A stretch of DNA of 7,763 nucleotides from an uncultured Ruminococcus sp. (GCA_937880065.1 CALFMA010000651.1:1-7763), one strand, 5' to 3'. Shown: positions 1 to 6,225, counted from the stretch's first letter. The notes: generated from the sequence alone by a model not told the origin. Numbers and translations: made by a program.

Positions 1-723
1 CTTTACCTGACGAATTTCCAGTTCTTTGAAATGGAACAACGAAGCAGCCAACGCAGCTTCTGCTCCACCTTCTGTCAGTGCTTCATAAAAATGTTCCATG
101 GTACCGGCTCCGCCGGAAGCAATTACAGGAATCTTTACTGCACTTGAAATCGCTTTTGTCAATTCAATATCATATCCTGCTTTTGTTCCGTCTCCGTCCA
201 TACTGGTCAAAAGAATCTCTCCGGCGCCCATTTTCTCTGCTTTTATGGCCCATTCCACAGCATCCATCCCCATATCAATGCGACCACCGTTTTTATAAAT
301 ATTCCAACCGCTTCCATCTTCACGTTTCTTTGCATCAATAGCTACTACTACACACTGACTGCCGAATTTATCAGCAGCATCACTGATTAATTTAGGATTC
401 ATAATAGCTGCAGAGTTGATGGAAATCTTATCAGCACCTTCACGCAGTAATTCTTTAAAATCATCTACTGTGCGGATACCGCCACCTACTGTAAACGGAA
501 TATGCACTTCATTTGCAATTTTTTCAACAAGTGGAATTAATGTTTTTCTTTTATCCAAAGTTGCAGTTATATCAAGAAAGCATATTTCGTCTGCACCCTG
601 ATCGTTGTACTCTGCCGCACATTCAACAGGGTCGCCAACATCACGTATTCCCTCAAAATTTACACCCTTTACTACCTTGCCGTTTCGCACGTCAAGACAG
701 GGAATTATTCTTTTTGCAAGCAT
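1..723 (-). CDS. hisF: HisF, imidazole glycerol phosphate synthase cyclase subunit (3' end cut by window)
   Basis: HisF is the cyclase half of cytoplasmic IGP synthase. It takes ammonia from HisH and converts PRFAR to imidazole glycerol phosphate and AICAR. The minus-strand frame is open for 241 codons from ATG at 723 to base 1; the family is usually about 250-255 residues, so only about 10 C-terminal residues are missing. Visible (βα)8-barrel motifs are KRIIPCLDV with catalytic Asp11, FTVGGGIRT near 77-85, VVVAIDAK with Asp130, [15 protein letters not shown] near 166-180 and [10 protein letters not shown] near 199-208. The start is supported by AAAGGAGG six bases upstream (730-737). It is the last visible gene of the his operon, separated from hisA by 235 nt holding a hairpin element. 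By hand count its glycine codons lean more to GGA and less to GGC than in hisA, a weak hint of a different compositional history. The family assignment is secure. Confidence 0.97.
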   Translation of the reverse strand, partial: MLAKRIIPCLDVRNGKVVKGVNFEGIRDVGDPVECAAEYNDQGADEICFLDITATLDKRKTLIPLVEKIANEVHIPFTVGGGIRTVDDFKELLREGADKISINSAAIMNPKLISDAADKFGSQCVVVAIDAKKREDGSGWNIYKNGGRIDMGMDAVEWAIKAEKMGAGEILLTSMDGDGTKAGYDIELTKAISSAVKIPVIASGGAGTMEHFYEALTEGGAEAALAASLFHFKELEIRQVK

Positions 724-776
724 TTTAAGCCTCCTTTGTTTATTTAATTCGTGATTGAGAGTAAATACAACGCTTA

Positions 777-813
777 CTGGGGAAAACCTTTCTGAGGAAA
801 GGTTATTCCCCAG
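777..813. repeat. Hairpin 1 (hisF-proximal arm)
   Basis: Sixteen base pairs starting with CTGGGGAA and closing with TTCCCCAG are broken by a single unpaired base (A805 on plus), with the tetraloop TGAG. In the operon transcript (minus) it lies 53 nt upstream of the hisF start codon. No U-tract follows, so an intrinsic terminator is unlikely. Confidence 0.85.
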
Positions 814-840
814 ACCCCTTTCCAAAGACTTTCAGTTTTA

Positions 841-878
841 AATTTTCTCTACAGGGATTTATCCCTGTAGAGAAAATT
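841..878. repeat. Central perfect 18-bp palindrome
   Basis: Positions 841-858 are exactly complementary to 861-878 around a TT centre. The arm reads AATTTTCTCTACAGGGAT. It forms the symmetry axis of the 164-nt element. As RNA it would be a very stable hairpin with a minimal loop, and as DNA a cruciform candidate. No T-run follows on either strand. Confidence 0.9.
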
Positions 879-903
879 AAGATAAAAGTTTTAGGGAGGG
901 AGT

Positions 904-940
904 TTGAGGGACGACCCTTTTTCAAAAGGGTCTCCCTCAA
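904..940. repeat. Hairpin 3 (hisA-proximal arm)
   Basis: A 37-nt hairpin begins TTGAGGGACGACCCTTTT and closes with AAAAGGGTCTCCCTCAA, with C912 as the only unpaired stem base. It lies 18 nt after the hisA stop in the transcribed direction. It has the same length and the same bulge position as hairpin 1 when that is read on the opposite strand. It lacks a downstream U-tract for termination. Confidence 0.85.
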
Positions 941-958
941 TAAATGATGTACTTACTA

Positions 959-1687
959 TCAATCCTGAGTTGCATACTCAATAGCCTCTCTCAGATTGAG
1001 CGTACCCTTATAAATGGACTTACCGCAGATTGTGCCGTAAAGTCCCATTTCCTTGCAGGCTATAATATCCGCCATTGTGTGAACTCCACCGCTTGCCACG
1101 ATGTTTGCACGTCCCTCTGTAGCGTCAGCGAGAGCCTTTAACTGCTCCACATTTACACCGCTGAGTGTGCCGTCCTTGGAAATATCCGTAAAGATGAAAT
1201 ACTTTACACCAACTTCAATCATCTTGTTTGCAAGGTCAATATAGTTCACATCGGAGCTTTCAAGCCAACCCTCAGTTGCAACCATACCATTCATTGCATC
1301 AATCCCAACAACGATTTTTTCGCTGCCGAATTTCTCCACAGCATCGCTTACAAGCTTAGGATTTTTCAAAGCTACAGAGCCGAGAATTACCCTTGTTATG
1401 CCCATTTTGAGATATTCGTCAATTGTTTCAAGTGAGCGAATACCGCCGCCCAACTCTACTTTTAAATTTGTCTTTTCGGCAACATCTGTGTAAATCTTTG
1501 TGTTTACAGGTCTGCCCTCTTTCGCACCGTCAAGGTCAACCATGTGAATCCATTCGCTGCCTGCCGCCTCAAAGCCTTTTGCTGTTTCAAGGTAATCACT
1601 TGCTACCTTTTCAACTGTGGAAAAATCGCCCTTGAATAAGCGTACACAGTTGCCGTCTTTTATATCAATTGCAGGTAAAATAATCAT
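959..1687 (-). CDS. hisA: HisA, ProFAR isomerase
   Basis: HisA is the cytoplasmic isomerase that opens the ribose of ProFAR by an Amadori rearrangement to give PRFAR, the HisF/HisH substrate. At 242 residues it is full length for the family. Barrel landmarks are ILPAIDIKDG with catalytic Asp8, VDLDGAKEG near 50-58, ELGGGIRS near 78-85, VVGIDAMNG with Asp130, FTDISKDGTLSG near 166-177 and NIVASGGV further on. The start is fixed by a strong AGGAGG just upstream (CAGGAGGTATAGA before ATG). It follows the unrecognised membrane-protein gene by only 15 nt, so the two are almost certainly co-transcribed. Downstream, the hairpin element separates it from hisF. It is distinguished from HisF by the AIDIKDG start (HisF has PCLDV) and the TDISKDGT motif. 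Confidence 0.97.
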   Translation of the reverse strand: MIILPAIDIKDGNCVRLFKGDFSTVEKVASDYLETAKGFEAAGSEWIHMVDLDGAKEGRPVNTKIYTDVAEKTNLKVELGGGIRSLETIDEYLKMGITRVILGSVALKNPKLVSDAVEKFGSEKIVVGIDAMNGMVATEGWLESSDVNYIDLANKMIEVGVKYFIFTDISKDGTLSGVNVEQLKALADATEGRANIVASGGVHTMADIIACKEMGLYGTICGKSIYKGTLNLREAIEYATQD

Positions 1688-1702
1688 TCTATACCTCCTG
1701 TA

Positions 1703-2116
1703 TCACTTGTTAAGATATATCGTTTTGTCCTTGACCTGTTCATCAAGCTTAATATCTATTTTGCCTTTAGCGTGCTTAGCTTTGACAGTTACTTCATATC
1801 TGCCTTTTTCATCTGCTGTAAAAGCTGTATCAACGCTTTCTATATTGCTTATTCTCTCGCACACTTCCGCATCTTTCAGACCAAATGTGATTTCTGCCTT
1901 TCCTTTGTCTATATGTGCATCAACATAGAGCTTTTCGCCCTGTTCAAGCTGAACTTCAAATGCATCATCTCCATTAAACAAATCAAAATCCGCATAATAA
2001 CCTTCATTGCCTAAAGACTTATCGCCATTGTAATTATAGGCATTGTCCCAAAAAAGAAAGCCTCCTACTCCAATAACTGCAACTATTGCTGAGATAATTG
2101 TAATTTTCTTTTTCAT
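1703..2116 (-). CDS. Unrecognised membrane-anchored small protein
   Basis: I do not recognise this 137-residue protein. Residues 2-4 are lysines, followed by a hydrophobic segment at about 5-23, giving an uncleaved signal anchor or signal peptide. There is no lipobox cysteine. The remaining ~110 residues are polar and rich in Asp, Glu and Lys, with alternating patterns suggesting β-strands (FEVQLEQGEKLYVDAHI, AEITFGLKD, GRYEVTVKAKHAKGKIDI), so an extracytoplasmic β-sandwich is plausible but inferred. The only cysteine is Cys86. A GAAAGGAAA Shine-Dalgarno precedes the ATG. It sits between a TIGR04076-type gene (94 nt upstream) and hisA (15 nt downstream), same strand, so it is likely read with the operon. 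It has no evident histidine role and may be a passenger. The coding call is supported by the start signal, membrane segment and spacing; function is unknown. Confidence 0.8.
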   Translation of the reverse strand: MKKKITIISAIVAVIGVGGFLFWDNAYNYNGDKSLGNEGYYADFDLFNGDDAFEVQLEQGEKLYVDAHIDKGKAEITFGLKDAEVCERISNIESVDTAFTADEKGRYEVTVKAKHAKGKIDIKLDEQVKDKTIYLNK

Positions 2117-2210
2117 TTACTTACTGTTTCCTTTCGTTATATGAGGGTTCTTCTAAAACTCCCTTATGGTAAAATAATCTTATATGTCCTCCTTTGTATA
2201 TTGTTATAAA
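2117..2210 (-). other. 94-nt gap with an orphan Shine-Dalgarno-like site
   Basis: In the transcribed direction the gap has AAAGGAGG (2188-2195) soon after the preceding stop codon, but no ATG, GTG or TTG at usable distance. The next reading frame has its own site (GAAAGGAAA) just before 2116. I see no convincing promoter or terminator. The orphan site could be a remnant of a lost short gene or former start. Confidence 0.4.
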
Positions 2211-2573
2211 TCAACTTTCTTTAGGGTCTTTCCAATAAGCCCCCTTATGAAAATTTTCATTTCCAAGTGGCTTTGCAGTAAGCCGAAACATAACACAGCC
2301 ATCAGGACAGACAATATTTTTACTATATTTTCCGTCTCCACCCAGATTTTCTAAATCGCCACCACTTCTGATAGACTCCATAAGAGGATATAACATTACC
2401 ATTGCTTTACTGCAAATTCCATATCCTTCATTATTTACGGGACAGCCATAAGTACAATGGTACTTATCTCCAACCTCTTCACCATTTCGACAGTAATTCT
2501 CTGTATGATTGCCTTGAAGGAAACTTACAACCTCAATTTCAAATTCATATTCTTCATCATACCATTTTTTCAT
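2211..2573 (-). CDS. TIGR04076-type small cysteine-rich protein
   Basis: A 120-residue soluble protein without signal peptide or membrane segment. Its core resembles the uncharacterised TIGR04076 family: a β-start (FEIEVVSF), ENYCRNGEEVGDKY at about 25-39, a CTYGCP cluster (Cys40, Cys44), EGYGICSKAMVMLYPLM with Cys54, the RSGGDLE turn near 69-75, then IVCPDGCVMFRL with Cys89 and Cys93. With Cys28 this makes six cysteines, which suggests metal or redox chemistry, though nothing in the family proves it. It is somewhat longer than the roughly 80-100 residues I associate with the family, with extra N- and C-terminal tails. The start is supported by GGAGGG just upstream, in a 17-nt gap after hisH. 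It is embedded in the his operon between hisH and hisA; no histidine role is known to me. The family match is from pattern memory and unverified. Confidence 0.8.
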   Translation of the reverse strand: MKKWYDEEYEFEIEVVSFLQGNHTENYCRNGEEVGDKYHCTYGCPVNNEGYGICSKAMVMLYPLMESIRSGGDLENLGGDGKYSKNIVCPDGCVMFRLTAKPLGNENFHKGAYWKDPKES

Positions 2574-2590
2574 ATTTCCCTCCGAAAAAA

Positions 2591-3196
2591 TTACTTGATT
2601 AAATTTCCGAAGTTTCTGAGAATTTTAAGTCCTGTATCGCCTGATTTTTCGGGGTGGAACTGAGCACCGTAGACGAATTTTCCGTCAAAAACAAGAGCAG
2701 GAACTCGTCCGCCGTATTCGCTGTATGCGGCTATATTTTCGTCTGCACACTCTGCCTTGTAGGAGTGAACGAAATACACATATTCATCGTCCCCGATATT
2801 TTCAAGGAGAGGGCAATCGTTAAGCTTTTCAAGCTTATTCCAACCCATATGTGGAATAATGAGGTCGGGTTCGTCCATATAGCGAACGCTGCCCTTTATA
2901 AGTCCAAGACCGTCACATTCCTCAAATTCATAGCCTTTTTCAAAAAGCATCTGCATACCAAGACAAATTCCCAAAAGAGGCTTTTTTGCGGCTTCTTCCT
3001 TGATAGTGTCAATAAGTCCGCTTTTTTCAAGCATAACCATAGCAGCAGGAAATGCACCAACTCCGGGGAGAATTACAGCGTCAGCCGCCTTTATTTCGTC
3101 CTTGTCAGATGTAAGCTTGCAGTCAAGTCCGAGATAGTCAAGGGCATTTTTTACGCTGAAAATATTACCTGCACCGTAATCAACAATAGCAATCAT
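2591..3196 (-). CDS. hisH: HisH, IGP synthase glutaminase subunit
   Basis: HisH hydrolyses glutamine and channels ammonia to HisF in the heterodimeric IGP synthase. At 201 residues it has the usual length of this class I glutamine amidotransferase. Motifs are IVDYGAGN at 4-11, ILPGVGAFP at 42-50 (oxyanion region), the nucleophile elbow LLGICLGMQ with Cys78, PHMGWNKL at 115-122, YFVHSY at 141-146, and the triad partners His181 and Glu183 in GAQFHPEKSG. The ATG directly abuts the hisB stop codon (TAAATG). Its ribosome binding site, AAAGGGGGT, lies inside the hisB 3' end, which suggests translational coupling. Its HisF partner is encoded further down, after two unrelated genes and hisA. The catalytic residues are intact, so it is expected to be active. 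Confidence 0.97.
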   Translation of the reverse strand: MIAIVDYGAGNIFSVKNALDYLGLDCKLTSDKDEIKAADAVILPGVGAFPAAMVMLEKSGLIDTIKEEAAKKPLLGICLGMQMLFEKGYEFEECDGLGLIKGSVRYMDEPDLIIPHMGWNKLEKLNDCPLLENIGDDEYVYFVHSYKAECADENIAAYSEYGGRVPALVFDGKFVYGAQFHPEKSGDTGLKILRNFGNLIK

Positions 3197-3787
3197 TTAC
3201 AGTACCCCCTTTGTGGAAAGTGTAGTTCCGTCGGCATTATAAGCCACAGCCGCCTTTAAAGCGTGGGCAACAGCTTTATAAACAGCCTCTGCCTTGTGGT
3301 GGTCATTTGTGCCGTACATCAGATTTATGTGCATTGTAATTCCTGCATTAAAAGCAAATGCACGGAAAAATTCCTCAGTCATACAAAGGTCATAACCGCC
3401 GCAGGACTGATTTGTAAAATCGCAGTTGAACACGAGAAATGGTCTGTTGCTAAGGTCAAGACTGCACATTGCAAGAGCCTCGTCCATAGGGATATATGCC
3501 GTACCATAGCGGACAATTCCCGATTTACCGCCTAATGCGATATAAAGTGCCTGACCGAGGGCAATTCCCGTATCTTCAATTGTGTGGTGGCAGTCCACCT
3601 CCAAATCGCCCTTAACCTTGATAGTCATACTTATTCCGCTGTGCTTTGAAAGGGCGGTGAGCATATGGTCGAAAAATCCCACACCTGTATCAATGTCGGA
3701 ATTTCCCTTTCCGTCAAGCTCTGTGACAATATAAATATCGGTTTCACGGGTTTTTCTCGTGATTTCACCTCGTCTGATATTATCCAT
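3197..3787 (-). CDS. hisB: HisB, imidazoleglycerol-phosphate dehydratase (monofunctional)
   Basis: This enzyme dehydrates IGP to imidazole acetol phosphate using a manganese centre. At 196 residues it is the stand-alone dehydratase, without the N-terminal HAD phosphatase domain of enterobacterial HisB, so histidinol-phosphate phosphatase must be supplied elsewhere. Metal-ligand motifs are FFDHML (His41), DCHHTIED (His67, His68, Glu71), PMDEALA (Glu103), MHIN (His153) and GTNDHHKAEAVYKA (His163, His164, Glu167), ending in the typical STKGVL tail. The start codon lies 8 nt inside the hisC 3' end and is preceded by GAGGAAAT, consistent with coupling to hisC translation. The stop codon touches the hisH ATG. 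No anomalies were seen. Confidence 0.97.
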   Translation of the reverse strand: MDNIRRGEITRKTRETDIYIVTELDGKGNSDIDTGVGFFDHMLTALSKHSGISMTIKVKGDLEVDCHHTIEDTGIALGQALYIALGGKSGIVRYGTAYIPMDEALAMCSLDLSNRPFLVFNCDFTNQSCGGYDLCMTEEFFRAFAFNAGITMHINLMYGTNDHHKAEAVYKAVAHALKAAVAYNADGTTLSTKGVL

Positions 3788-4841
3788 TTATGATTTCCTC
3801 CAATGCATTGAATAATCTGTCCATTTCCTCATCTGTGCCTATGGATATGCGGAGATAATCACAAATTATGGGCTTATTCCAGTAACGGACAAAAATATTG
3901 CGTTTTTTCAGTTCCTCAAATATAACCTGTGCAGATACTTTCTGAGGACTTGCAAAAATAAAGTTTGTCTTTGAATCGGGGAATACGAATCCCAAATCTG
4001 CAAGGCGAGCCTTTGAACGCTCTCTTGTGGCAATAATTCTGTCAACGGTTTCACGGAAATATTCCTCGTCAGCCATTGATGCCGCACCGCAAAGCTGTGT
4101 AATTGGATTCATTGTATATGAATTTATGGAGAATTTCACATCGTTCATATACTTTATAAGCTTTTCGCTTCCAATCGCAAAACCGATACGCATACCGGCC
4201 ATTGAACGTGATTTTGAATAAGTCTGCACCACAAGCAGATTTTCGTATTTTTCCACAAGGGGCAGACAGCTTTCACCGCCGAAATCCACATAAGCTTCGT
4301 CAATGATAACTACGCTGTCGGGATTGTTTTTCACGATATATTCAATGTTTTCAATTGTTTCCATAACTCCTGTGGGAGCGTTTGGATTGGCGATAACTAT
4401 ACCGCCGTTTTCTGTGATGTAATCCTCTCTGTTAATTGTGAAATCGCTGTTGAGAGGAATCTGCTTGTAAGGGATACGGTAAACGTCAGCCCATACATCA
4501 TAAAAAGAATATGTTATATTTGGGAAAATCACAGGCTTTTCAGAGCCGAAAAATGTCATAAAGGCTATGGCTAAAACATCGTCAGAGCCTACTCCTGCAA
4601 ATACCTGTGAGGACTTTACATTGTATCTCTTTGCAATTGCGTCAACCAATACCGATGAATCGGGGTCGGGGTAAAGACGCATTCTGCCGTATTCAAAATC
4701 CTCCAGTATCGCCCTTACAGAGGGTGACGGAGGGTATGGATTTTCGTTTGTGTTGAGCTTTACAACGTCCGTTACCTGTGGCTGTTCGCCCGGTGTATAT
4801 GGCACAACCTTGCGGACATAGCTCTCCCAATTGTTACTCAT
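3780..4841 (-). CDS. hisC: HisC, histidinol-phosphate aminotransferase
   Basis: HisC is a PLP-dependent class I/II fold aminotransferase that converts imidazole acetol phosphate and glutamate to histidinol phosphate. At 353 residues it is normal length. Visible motifs are KLNTNENPYPPSP (28-40), YPDPDS near 57-62, AGVGSDDVL near 82-90, IVIANPNAPTG with Asn154, IIDEAYVDF with Asp181 and Tyr184, YSKSRSMAGMRIGFAI with the Schiff-base Lys210 and phosphate-binding Arg218, and YLRISIGT with the substrate carboxylate Arg331. The ribosome binding site is weak (GAAAGATG with long spacing) compared with the other his genes. The gene starts after a 100-nt gap containing a GC-rich palindrome, whereas all other enzyme genes upstream of hisH are packed end to end. 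The HisC-like subfamily can overlap functionally with other aminotransferases, but operon context makes HisC nearly certain. Confidence 0.96.
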   Translation of the reverse strand: MSNNWESYVRKVVPYTPGEQPQVTDVVKLNTNENPYPPSPSVRAILEDFEYGRMRLYPDPDSSVLVDAIAKRYNVKSSQVFAGVGSDDVLAIAFMTFFGSEKPVIFPNITYSFYDVWADVYRIPYKQIPLNSDFTINREDYITENGGIVIANPNAPTGVMETIENIEYIVKNNPDSVVIIDEAYVDFGGESCLPLVEKYENLLVVQTYSKSRSMAGMRIGFAIGSEKLIKYMNDVKFSINSYTMNPITQLCGAASMADEEYFRETVDRIIATRERSKARLADLGFVFPDSKTNFIFASPQKVSAQVIFEELKKRNIFVRYWNKPIICDYLRISIGTDEEMDRLFNALEEIING

Positions 4842-4941
4842 AATATATCACATCTTTCAGAATCTATTTTTTAGAGATTTCCTTTTATTACAAGATTTCG
4901 GGCGGATAATATCCGCCCCTACAAGAAACGATAATAAAAAA
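4842..4941. other. hisD-hisC gap with palindrome
   Basis: This 100-nt gap carries a 19-nt GC-rich palindrome in an otherwise AT-rich sequence, plus the weak hisC ribosome binding site at its left end. I see no T-tract after the palindrome in the transcribed direction and no clear promoter, so operon read-through is expected. Confidence 0.6.
4900..4918. repeat. GC-rich palindrome of dispersed-repeat style
   Basis: GGGCGGATAATATCCGCCC pairs over 9 bp around a single central base. On the minus strand it reads as GTAGGGGCGG...CCGCCCG, a form I recall as dispersed through gut Clostridia genomes (unchecked). TACAAGA occurs on both sides (4889-4895 and 4920-4926), which could be a target duplication or chance. 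It may act as an mRNA stability or processing hairpin between hisD and hisC. Confidence 0.75.
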
Positions 4942-6225
4942 TTATTCAAATCTTACCTTAATAGCGTTTGCGTGAGCTGTAAGTCCCTCTTTTTCTGCAA
5001 TGAGAACGATATCATCGTGTGCCTCTGCAAGTGCCTCTCTTGTGTAGTATGTGTAGCTGATACGCTTTGTAAAGCTTGCAACTCCGAGAGGTGAGAAGAA
5101 ACGTGCTGTTCCGCTTGTAGGAAGTACGTGGTTAGGGCCTGCATAGTAATCGCCGAGAGGTTCTGACGCATAGTTTCCAAGGAAGATTGAGCCTGCATTG
5201 TCAAGGCTTCCAAGAAGTTCCATTGGATTTTCCATAAGCACTTCAAGGTGTTCGGGAGCAATTTCATTTGCCAGTTCTACGCACTTTTCACGGCTGTCAG
5301 CAATGATAATTGCACCGTAATCCTCCAAGGATTTCTCGATAATCTCCTTACGTGAAAGATATTCTTTCTGACGGTTGATTTCTGCAATTGTTTCATCTGC
5401 AAGCTTTTCGCTTGTTGTTACCATAATTGAAGATGCAAGAACATCGTGTTCAGCCTGTGACATAAGGTCAGCCGCTGCAAATTTAGGATCAGCAGTTTCA
5501 TCGGCAATTACAAGAATTTCACTTGGACCTGCAATCATATCAATATCAACAACGCCGTAAAGAAGTTTCTTAGCTGTTGCAACGTAGATATTTCCGGGGC
5601 CTACGATTTTATCGCACTTTGGAATTTCCTCTGTACCGTATGCAAGAGCAGCAATTGCCTGTGCACCGCCTGACATAAATACTCTGTCAACTCCGCAGAT
5701 AGCAGCTGCCACAAGTATATCCTTGTTAGGTGTACCGTCCTTTAAGGGAGGTGTAACCATTACAATTTCCTGTACTCCTGCAATTTTTGCGGGAATTGCA
5801 TTCATAAGAACGCTGGAGGGATATGCAGCTGTACCGCCGGGAACATAAAGACCAACACGGGACAGTCCACGTACTCTCTGACCGAGAATTACACCGTTTT
5901 CCTTTGGATTAATAAATCCCTGCTCTTTCTGGCGGTTGTGGAAATCAGCAATATTTTCCTGTGCATTGAGAAGTGCTGTTACAAATTCGGGATCAGCCTC
6001 TGTGAGAGCGTCATTTATAACCTCACGGGGAACTTCATAATACTGTGGAAGATTTCCGTCAAATTTAAGAGTATAATTCTTTACAGCTGTATCGCCGTTT
6101 TCACGGACATCATCAATAATTGCGGAAACTGTTTCAGTTACCTTTTTATTTGTTTCACCTGCACGCTTGTTAAGCTCTGCAAGAAATGCCTTTTCATCTG
6201 TGCCGTTTGCGTAAATCTTCTTCAT
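4942..6225 (-). CDS. hisD: HisD, histidinol dehydrogenase
   Basis: HisD is a zinc- and NAD-dependent cytoplasmic enzyme performing the last two oxidations, histidinol to histidinal to histidine. At 427 residues it is full length. Motifs are VGLYVPGGTAAYPSSVLMN (124-142), SGGAQAIAALAYGT (185-198), KIVGPGNIYVATAKK (206-220), IDMIAGPSEILVIAD (228-242), MSQAEHD with zinc ligands Gln257 and His260, EIAPEHLE with catalytic Glu325 and His326, the Asp359 ligand in GDYYAGPNHVLPTSGTARF, and His418 in EGLTAHA. The ATG directly abuts the hisG stop (TAAATG), with GAGGAG upstream inside hisG, suggesting coupling. It is followed by the palindrome-containing gap before hisC. All ligands and catalytic residues are present. 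Confidence 0.98.
   Translation of the reverse strand: MKKIYANGTDEKAFLAELNKRAGETNKKVTETVSAIIDDVRENGDTAVKNYTLKFDGNLPQYYEVPREVINDALTEADPEFVTALLNAQENIADFHNRQKEQGFINPKENGVILGQRVRGLSRVGLYVPGGTAAYPSSVLMNAIPAKIAGVQEIVMVTPPLKDGTPNKDILVAAAICGVDRVFMSGGAQAIAALAYGTEEIPKCDKIVGPGNIYVATAKKLLYGVVDIDMIAGPSEILVIADETADPKFAAADLMSQAEHDVLASSIMVTTSEKLADETIAEINRQKEYLSRKEIIEKSLEDYGAIIIADSREKCVELANEIAPEHLEVLMENPMELLGSLDNAGSIFLGNYASEPLGDYYAGPNHVLPTSGTARFFSPLGVASFTKRISYTYYTREALAEAHDDIVLIAEKEGLTAHANAIKVRFE

Larger units (their letters stand above)
777..940. repeat. Three-hairpin, near-palindromic composite repeat (MITE- or BIME-like)
   Basis: The element consists of two 56-nt arms in inverted orientation (777-832 read on minus, 885-940 read on plus) around a central 18-bp perfect palindrome (841-878). 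The arms align without gaps at 37 of 56 positions, and 18 of the 19 differences are transitions. Each arm starts AAAGT, runs through a G-rich stretch and ends in a 37-nt hairpin with a one-base bulge at position 9 of its 5' side. Six stem pairs differ between the arms, and all six are compensated on both sides. I recall similar AAAGTTTT/GGAGGG/hairpin repeats dispersed in gut Ruminococcaceae, but that is memory, not a search. No transposase is present. Function is unknown. Confidence 0.8.
724..958. other. hisA-hisF intergenic region with hairpin element
   Basis: This 235-nt gap inside the operon is unusually long compared with its neighbours. It holds the hisF ribosome binding site (730-737), about 40 nt of unremarkable sequence, the 164-nt three-hairpin element at 777-940, and an 18-nt tail next to the hisA stop. 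I see no credible ORF and no hairpin followed by a T-tract in the transcribed direction. The element looks like an insertion or a processing/stability structure rather than a standard terminator. Confidence 0.7.

Noticed and set aside
777..940. Intrinsic terminator after hisA
   Set aside because: Three strong hairpins are present, but none is followed by a T-tract on either strand, and hisF continues the operon downstream.
904..940. CRISPR-like repeat
   Set aside because: The hairpins are inverted rather than direct repeats, there are no regularly spaced spacers, and no cas gene is present.
2654..3259. A 201-codon open frame on the plus strand opposite hisH
   Set aside because: It is antisense to an intact HisH with all catalytic motifs, has no convincing ribosome binding site, and its translation shows no recognisable domain.
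4953..5267. A 104-codon minus-strand frame inside hisD
   Set aside because: It is an out-of-frame shadow of the intact hisD coding sequence with no recognisable motifs.
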